A stretch of 64,000 bases of DNA. It comes from UBA4877 sp002399285 (GTDB taxonomy: Bacteria; Bacillota; Thermoanaerobacteria; Thermoanaerobacterales; UBA4877). The position numbers were made by a program, and so were the translations under genes. The notes under the pieces are model-generated. The model was not told where the DNA came from. It ran no database searches and was given only the letters and a program-made list of their open reading frames with translations. Positions within the stretch are counted from its first letter, which is position 1. The number at the start of each line of letters is the position of its first letter. Shown one piece after another: positions 58,915 through 64,000 of this stretch. The stretch spans positions 1-64,000 of the forward strand of contig DAIPGN010000013.1 in assembly GCA_036771835.1 (NCBI GenBank), written 5' to 3'.

Positions 58915-59941
58915 TTTTTGACTCCCTTCTTTCTTCCGATACTTCCTTGATCATGCGGTCGGCCAACAGGAAACTAACCGTGGCCTCCGCTCCCTGGTTC
59001 ACATTGAGCCCGTCGGGTATCAGAGCGTCGTGGCAGCCCCCCGTCTCCTCATCATAGAGGCTCAGCTTGTTTATATTTTTGCCCCAATACCATTCATAGG
59101 AGAGAGATGCCTTGTCCATGTATTCGCTCTTTCCTGTGACACGGTATCCCTCCAAGCAGGCCAGTATGGTGGAAGCGGCATCCACAGGCTGCTGGTCGTA
59201 GTTGGGTATGCCGCTGTTTCTGCGCCACCAGCCCCTGTTGCCCACGATCGACAGATAGCCCTTCTTCAGCAGGGCGTCCGTTAAAAATCCCAAGGACTCT
59301 TCGGCGATATCCAAAGAATCTCTGTCTCCCGTAAGCGAGTAATATGAAAAGAGCGCGTGGGGAAGCACGGCGTTGCAGTAAGTGAGCCAGCCCTCATACC
59401 ATTTCCACGTATCCGTCTTGTTGCCGCGGTAGGCCTCTTTCAAATGCCGCCCTATATCACCGGCGTATCCGTCTATGGCCGGATCGCCAAAGCCTCCTGC
59501 AGACAGTGCGGAAAGCCCTATGAGCATATATGCGCCGGCTCTGAGCGAGCTTATATCTCCGATGGCCGGCATGGTATTGTCTATGATCTTCTTTGAGGTT
59601 TGCTTAAAGCCGTCGGACATGCCGCCGGCCCGCAGTGCAAAACAGCACGCCATAAAGGCGCGCCCTATGCTGTCCTCCGAATCGATGGCCGGTAGGAAGG
59701 TATTTCCTATCTTTAAATTAGTAAAACCGCCGTCCGGCTTTTGGGCGGCGGATAAAAATCTCAGATAAATATCCGCCATGGACTTGACTTCTTCATCATC
59801 CGCGCTGATCGCGGCGAGCAAAGCCCGGGCATTGTCATCCACGGTGTATCCGCTCTCTATAATGGGTTCTTCCTTATTTGCGAACTGAAACATGCCCGTA
59901 TCGTCCGTCATCCTCTTAAGGTGCTTGTACGAGACTGCCAT
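58877..59941 (-). CDS. Predicted (alpha/alpha) toroid protein of glycan metabolism
   Basis: A 354-residue soluble protein. Helical hairpins repeat with Gly/Asp turns: GYTVDDNARALLAAIS, PDGGFTNLKIGN, DSIGRAFMACCFAL, DTWKWYEGWLTYCNAVLPHA, GIPNYDQQPVDAASTILAC, YWGKNINKLSLYDEETGGCHDAL. The pattern suggests a six-hairpin toroid as in several glycoside hydrolases and glycosyltransferase partner proteins, but I cannot name its family or a catalytic pair. It overlaps the GT4 gene upstream by 26 bp and phosphomannomutase downstream by 38 bp, so it is a close functional partner. ATG 59941 has the better ribosome-site spacing; ATG 59947 is too near. Confidence 0.65.
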   Translation of the reverse strand: MAVSYKHLKRMTDDTGMFQFANKEEPIIESGYTVDDNARALLAAISADDEEVKSMADIYLRFLSAAQKPDGGFTNLKIGNTFLPAIDSEDSIGRAFMACCFALRAGGMSDGFKQTSKKIIDNTMPAIGDISSLRAGAYMLIGLSALSAGGFGDPAIDGYAGDIGRHLKEAYRGNKTDTWKWYEGWLTYCNAVLPHALFSYYSLTGDRDSLDIAEESLGFLTDALLKKGYLSIVGNRGWWRRNSGIPNYDQQPVDAASTILACLEGYRVTGKSEYMDKASLSYEWYWGKNINKLSLYDEETGGCHDALIPDGLNVNQGAEATVSFLLADRMIKEVSEERRESKNGQDRPHYIPAV

Positions 59942-61091
59942 ATTCATTCCCCCTAATGCTGTTTTGTATTACTGCTCCCATCAGATTTATATATTGTTTT
60001 GCCACATTGCTCCATATCATCGTCTTGCCTAGTTTGGCGGCCCGGCCTTCCAGGCTGCGCTTCAGCGTGGGATTATCTATGATGCTTTCTATGAGATCGG
60101 CCAGCTCTTTATAGCTGTTGGTGCTTTGGGAGATCAGTCCCCTGTTGTTCCCCAGAATGTCCAGCGCGTAATCATACGGGGTGGACACTATGGCCCGGCC
60201 GCAGCCGACCGCATAGGTCAGCGTGCCGCTGACGGCCTGGCCCCTGTTTGGATACGGCGTGAGATACACGTCGGTCATATACAGGAAGTCTCCCAGTTCC
60301 TCCAGCGAAAGATAGTGATTGATGAACTCCACGTTGCCTTCCAGACCGAGATGCCTTACCAGATCGATGAGCGACTCCCTGTATGACTCGCCGAATTTTT
60401 TTACCAAAGACGGATGGGTCTCCCCCAGCACCAGATACAGTATCTCGGGGTGCCCTGAAGCCAGCTCTCCCATGCACCTTATGCCGTTTTCTATACCCTT
60501 TCCCGGGCCGATCAGCCCGAATGTGGAAACTATGCAGTGCCCGGCGTATCCGTATGACTCCTTCAGCATATCCCTGTTCTTGACCTTGAAATCAGGGACC
60601 CCATGAGGGATCACATAGATCTTGCTGCCCGGTATACTGTATATGTCTTCAAGCAGACAGGCGGAGCGCTTGGTCATACAGGCCACGGCCGCCGCCTTGC
60701 TTCCCAGGCCGCGCATTATCCACTTCTGCCGGAAATCCGGACTGGGCAGCACCGTGTGGGTGGTCAGTATAAAGGGTTTTGCGAGATGCGCCGCAAAATC
60801 CAACACAAACTTGCCGTCCATCCCTCCGAATATACCGTACTCATGCTCTATGACCACCACGTCTATAGAGGAATCGTTCACAAAATGAGCGGCATTGATA
60901 AAACTCTCCTTCTTGTCCTGCATGATTTCATAGATCACCTCGGGCGGATAGCTATAATCCGCACCGCTGTCCGTTATGGCCAGTATCCTCACATTTTTGC
61001 CCATTTTAGAAATATTGTCTTTCAGGTCTTTGGAGAATGAGGCTATACCGCATTCCCTCGGCGGATAAGTGCTTAATACGGCTATGTTCAT
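59916..61091 (-). CDS. Glycosyltransferase family 4
   Basis: A 391-residue GT-B glycosyltransferase. N-terminal NIAVLSTYPPRECGIASFSK with the Gly-rich loop; the hinge and donor domain show STFGLIGPGKGIENGIRCM and the acid region YLTPYPNRGQAVSGTLTYAV (in place of the usual ExxxxxxxE spacing), then GCGRAIVSTPYDYA. GT4 enzymes use GDP-mannose, UDP-sugars or similar; given the neighbours, GDP-mannose is the best guess. It starts 14 bp after the nucleotidyltransferase gene, at ATG 61091 after AAGGA. No membrane helix is seen. Confidence 0.87.
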   Translation of the reverse strand: MNIAVLSTYPPRECGIASFSKDLKDNISKMGKNVRILAITDSGADYSYPPEVIYEIMQDKKESFINAAHFVNDSSIDVVVIEHEYGIFGGMDGKFVLDFAAHLAKPFILTTHTVLPSPDFRQKWIMRGLGSKAAAVACMTKRSACLLEDIYSIPGSKIYVIPHGVPDFKVKNRDMLKESYGYAGHCIVSTFGLIGPGKGIENGIRCMGELASGHPEILYLVLGETHPSLVKKFGESYRESLIDLVRHLGLEGNVEFINHYLSLEELGDFLYMTDVYLTPYPNRGQAVSGTLTYAVGCGRAIVSTPYDYALDILGNNRGLISQSTNSYKELADLIESIIDNPTLKRSLEGRAAKLGKTMIWSNVAKQYINLMGAVIQNSIRGNEYGSLVQAP

Positions 61092-61105
61092 TTGAATCCC
61101 ATCCT

Positions 61106-62128
61106 TTAATTGGCAATAACGCCGTAGGAAACATTTTTGTAGTCCCCGATGGTACAATTGATCCCCACGATAGTATTGCTTAATTTGGTTCTTCTTCCTA
61201 TGCGACAGCCTTCCCATATGACCGAGTTTTTGATGTAGCTTCCCCTGTCTATATCGATGCCGTTTCCTATGACGGCGTGCGGCCCTATGATGACGTCGCC
61301 CGCTATATGGCAGCCGTCGCCTATGGTTATCGGCGGTATCAGCTTTGCCGTAGGGCTGACGTAGGTATCGCCGCCTATGACGATACTGTTTTTGTACTCG
61401 GCCTCCATAAACGGATAAGAAAACGCCCCGTCAAGCACGTTTTGATGAAGTTCCAGATACTTATGAGGTGTTCCGATATCGATCCAATAATTATCATTTT
61501 TGTATGCGGACATCCTTATACCTGAGGACAACAGACCGGGATACACCTCTTTTTCCACGGATACCTCGCATCCCGGTTTTATGAAATCGAGCACGTTCCT
61601 CTCGAATACATATATCCCGGCATTGATAAAATCCGTGGTTATATCCTCCGGTTTCGGTTTTTCCTTAAACGCCGTTATCCATCCGTCCGCATCCGTATCC
61701 ACGAGACCGTAGGCGGAGGGATTGGCTACCCGCGTCAGGGCTATGGTGACGCTTGCCCCTTTATTTCTGTGGTAATCTATGAGTTTTTGCAGATCTATAT
61801 CGGTAATTATATCGGAGTTGAATATCAGGAACGTATCGTCCAGATATTTTTCCGCGTTTTTGATAGCACCGCCCGTGCCCAGAGGGCTCTCTTCGATGCA
61901 GTAGTATATCTTAACCCCGAACCTGCTGCCGTCTCCGAAGTATTCCATGATCTGTTCGGGTTGGTAACACAGGCTCATCACTATTTCATCTATGCCGTAT
62001 CCCCTTATATACTCTATGGTCCTCTGCAGCAGAGGTTTGTTAAGCACCGGTACCATCGGCTTGGGGATGGAATGAGTCAGCGGATATAGCCTTGTCCCCT
62101 TTCCCCCTGCCAATAAAAGTGCCTTCAT
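61106..62128 (-). CDS. Sugar-1-phosphate nucleotidyltransferase (mannose-1-phosphate guanylyltransferase-like)
   Basis: A 340-residue enzyme. The N-terminal nucleotidyltransferase domain has ALLLAGGKGTRLYPLTHSIP, then KPMVPVLNKPLL, the metal Asp in LIFNSDIITDID and FKEKPKPED. The C-terminal part (about 245-340) is a left-handed beta-helix with hexapeptides such as PPITIGDGCHIAGDVIIGPH. Clostridial and archaeal proteins of this shape are GDP-mannose or dTDP-glucose pyrophosphorylases; adjacent phosphomannomutase favours mannose. It is the first gene of its operon, with a strong promoter and GAAGGAGATGG before ATG 62128. Confidence 0.87.
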   Translation of the reverse strand: MKALLLAGGKGTRLYPLTHSIPKPMVPVLNKPLLQRTIEYIRGYGIDEIVMSLCYQPEQIMEYFGDGSRFGVKIYYCIEESPLGTGGAIKNAEKYLDDTFLIFNSDIITDIDLQKLIDYHRNKGASVTIALTRVANPSAYGLVDTDADGWITAFKEKPKPEDITTDFINAGIYVFERNVLDFIKPGCEVSVEKEVYPGLLSSGIRMSAYKNDNYWIDIGTPHKYLELHQNVLDGAFSYPFMEAEYKNSIVIGGDTYVSPTAKLIPPITIGDGCHIAGDVIIGPHAVIGNGIDIDRGSYIKNSVIWEGCRIGRRTKLSNTIVGINCTIGDYKNVSYGVIAN

Positions 62129-62169
62129 TAAACCATCTCCTTCAAAAATATTCCAACTACCAACTTTAT

Positions 62170-62197
62170 TTTATATTTAAGTGTGTCTGTTTGTCAA
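62170..62197 (-). promoter_or_regulatory. Promoter of the sugar-nucleotide/GT4 operon
   Basis: Minus-strand TTGACA (62192-62197) and TATAAA (62170-62175) are 16 nt apart, 41 bases before the start codon. The remainder of 62198-62579 is AT-rich, with a small CACGG/CCGTG hairpin near 62200-62215 and no recognisable gene. Confidence 0.7.
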
Positions 62198-62579
62198 ACA
62201 CGGACTCCCCGTGATTTTGCATCACACACGTAGTTATCAAAAGATATATCTTAAAATATATCAATTTTGGATTTTTTAGCGTATATCTTCCGATATATAC
62301 CAACTTTTTATAAAGCACCCCGCCAAACTTTAAAATTCGGTTATGGATGTCGTGCGAATTTGTAAAAATGTAGGGTACTCGTCATACTTTATTATTATAT
62401 TTAATAACCGTGTTCTTTATACCTGTGCAGCACCGCAGGCCTATGAATTTACAGAAATGCATATAGATGTAAATTTTATTAGATATTTTTAAATAAAATT
62501 TGATCGGCCGGCTACTGTGTGATGTAACCGGAATTTAATATTAGCTTAACCATTTGTTAACACTTTATGAACGGGCCGG

Positions 62580-62588
62580 TGATATAAT
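62580..62588 (+). promoter_or_regulatory. Extended -10 promoter (TGATATAAT) of the deacetylase gene
   Basis: TGA at 62580-62582 precedes TATAAT at 62583-62588; TTGTTA at 62554-62559 is too far (23 nt) for a -35. Transcription would begin near 62595. Confidence 0.6.
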
Positions 62589-62599
62589 CGAATTACATA

Positions 62600-64000
62600 A
62601 TGTTGGAGGTGATCTACATAAAGAAGTATATATCGGTAATTATTGCATTGGTTACAGTGCTCTCCGTTATAACGATAACCGGCAGCGTCTATTGCTCGAC
62701 GGCCGTCAATGTGCCCGTGCTCATGTATCACGATATAAGAGAAGGGGCCGTAAAGCCGTCCGAGACTGGCGTCGTCGTAACGCCGGAGACTTTCAAAGAA
62801 CAGATGGAGTATTTGAAACTGGCTGGATACCACACCATTAATGTGGATCAATATATAAATTTTATGAAGAACAAAGGGTCCCTTCCCGCCGATCCTATAA
62901 TGATAACCTTTGACGACGGCTATGAAAGCGGCTATAAATATGCGTATCCGATCCTGAAACAGCTGGGTATGAAGGGCGTGGTAAATGTGATCGTCTCGCA
63001 GACAAAGGGAGAGCCCAACTATCACTATTGGCCTCCGACACACCTCATCTGGGAACAGATGAAAGAGATGAGCGATTCGGGCGTGTTCGACATAGAGAGC
63101 CATACCTATGACCTTCACTACTATGCCTCCAACGGCAAGCGGAATTTACCCGCCGCCTCGGGGCAGATAAAGATAAACGGAAAACTGGAAAGCTATGATC
63201 ACTATGTGGCCAGGGTGGGAAGCGATTTTAAAAGGTCAGCGTCCATGTTGGAGAAGAACACGGGGAAAAGGGTCAGGCTGCTGTCCTATCCCTATGGAGT
63301 AGGCAATGCCACTACCATACGACTGGCGAAGGAAGCCGGATATGAGGCCGTCTTTACCATCAAAGAGGGTGTGATGAGACCGCAAAACGACATCATGATG
63401 GGAAAGAGGGTAAAGGTAAAGGGCACGCATACGGGATATGACATTGTGAGGAATATCTATAAGGACGGCGGCATAAAGACAAAACCGCCCTATTATGATC
63501 TCGAAAAACACTGGGCCGGCAAAGATGTAATCCAGATGATGTCCAAGGGATATATGAAGGGTTATCCCGATAAGACCTTCAAACCTGATAATCCCGTTAC
63601 GCGGGCGGAAATGGCCACAATGATCTCCTCGGTCTTCGGCGTAAAGGATAAGGCCGCGGCTCTGCCGTTTACCGATGTAAAACCCGATTCATGGTACTAT
63701 GGCTCCGTCTCCTCCTGCTATGCGCACGGTCTCTTCACGTATTACGGGACCGCCTTCCGGCCGGACGCAAAGGCCACAAGGGAAGATGCCGCGGCTGCGA
63801 TCGCGCCTTTTCTGCCTGATACGGCTTCTGCGGATCTTTCCTCATACAAGGATGCAGGGGAAGTCTCACAATATGCCAAGTCCGCCATACAAAAAGCCGT
63901 TGCCGCCGGGATAATCAAAGGAAGACAGGGCGGATACCTCTCGCCTAAAGGCAGCGTCACCAGAGCCGAGCTCGCCGTTATGATCGAAAGGGCGCTGAAC
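62600..64000 (+). CDS. SLH-anchored polysaccharide deacetylase (partial, runs off the window)
   Basis: At least 461 residues. A signal peptide (KKYISVIIALVTVLSVITI) precedes a NodB deacetylase domain with metal Asp residues in IMITFDDGYES and His in ESHTYDLHYYA, closest in style to IcaB/PgaB-type poly-N-acetylglucosamine deacetylases. Then come three SLH repeats (KHWAGKDVIQMMSKGYMKGY; DSWYYGSVSSCYAHG; YAKSAIQKAVAAGIIKG), which bind secondary cell-wall polymer. It is therefore a cell-surface enzyme. Start: GGAGG (62605-62609) points to an ATA codon at 62618; in-frame ATG 62600 precedes the ribosome site and GTG 62609 overlaps it. The coordinate given is the ATG. The gene is open at the right edge. 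Confidence 0.87.
   Translation, partial: MLEVIYIKKYISVIIALVTVLSVITITGSVYCSTAVNVPVLMYHDIREGAVKPSETGVVVTPETFKEQMEYLKLAGYHTINVDQYINFMKNKGSLPADPIMITFDDGYESGYKYAYPILKQLGMKGVVNVIVSQTKGEPNYHYWPPTHLIWEQMKEMSDSGVFDIESHTYDLHYYASNGKRNLPAASGQIKINGKLESYDHYVARVGSDFKRSASMLEKNTGKRVRLLSYPYGVGNATTIRLAKEAGYEAVFTIKEGVMRPQNDIMMGKRVKVKGTHTGYDIVRNIYKDGGIKTKPPYYDLEKHWAGKDVIQMMSKGYMKGYPDKTFKPDNPVTRAEMATMISSVFGVKDKAAALPFTDVKPDSWYYGSVSSCYAHGLFTYYGTAFRPDAKATREDAAAAIAPFLPDTASADLSSYKDAGEVSQYAKSAIQKAVAAGIIKGRQGGYLSPKGSVTRAELAVMIERALN

Overview
The window reads as chromosomal DNA from an anaerobic, Gram-positive-type bacterium, most likely a member of Clostridia (Bacillota). Supporting signs are strong GGAGG ribosome sites, lipoprotein and S-layer (SLH) export signals, PTS sugar uptake, a PRD-type PTS regulator, an [FeFe]-hydrogenase-like protein, an enoate-reductase-type flavoenzyme, a class I aldolase of the firmicute type and a CBS-domain pyrophosphatase. 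Coding DNA has roughly balanced G+C and favours ATA and AGG codons, which suggests, without proving, a moderately thermophilic clostridial lineage. I saw no rRNA, tRNA, CRISPR array, insertion sequence or prophage.

Layout. 1-4.3 kb: the tail of an ABC exporter gene, then marR plus a heterodimeric ABC exporter. 4.3-9.4 kb: a DUF1657-like protein, class I aldolase, a DUF2087 protein and three tandem M42 aminopeptidases. 9.4-11.8 kb: a Ku/ATP-dependent ligase end-joining pair flanked by decayed gene fragments. 11.8-17.8 kb: a complete peptide ABC importer with a putative catabolite-repression site. 17.8-33.2 kb: single genes and small operons, including dinB, an Asp-box lipoprotein, two MFS transporters, an Rpn-type nuclease, aroH with a radical-SAM DNA-repair-like protein, an orphan osmolyte-binding protein, pyroglutamyl peptidase, an Ntn asparaginase, an MBL hydrolase, pyrC/pyrD, a cyclase and a nitroreductase. 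33.2-39.8 kb: a PRD regulator divergent from a complete cellobiose-type PTS operon that carries its own HPr-like protein. 39.8-52.5 kb: mostly minus-strand membrane and redox genes (decarboxylase beta with a tiny gamma-like partner, ThrE halves plus CBS-pyrophosphatase, hydrogenase-like protein, lipoprotein, MATE, copper-amine-oxidase-N protein), then TetR divergent from an enoate-reductase-like enzyme, and a ferredoxin. 52.6-62.1 kb: two convergent transcription units for mannose-type glycan metabolism. They hold a 1187-residue GT2-GH130 fusion, phosphomannomutase, a predicted toroid protein, a GT4 and a sugar nucleotidyltransferase. 62.6 kb to the end: an SLH-anchored polysaccharide deacetylase that runs off the window.

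The strongest candidates for new biology are the GT2-GH130 fusion and its sugar-nucleotide neighbours (possibly synthesis and phosphorolysis of an intracellular mannan reserve), an HPr-like protein with Asp in place of regulatory Ser46, the fossil ku and ABC pieces around the intact Ku/ligase pair, a dispersed intergenic fold-back repeat present at least six times, and a repeatedly used TGATATAAT extended -10 promoter.

All identifications come from reading motifs and family resemblance by eye; no database search was run.
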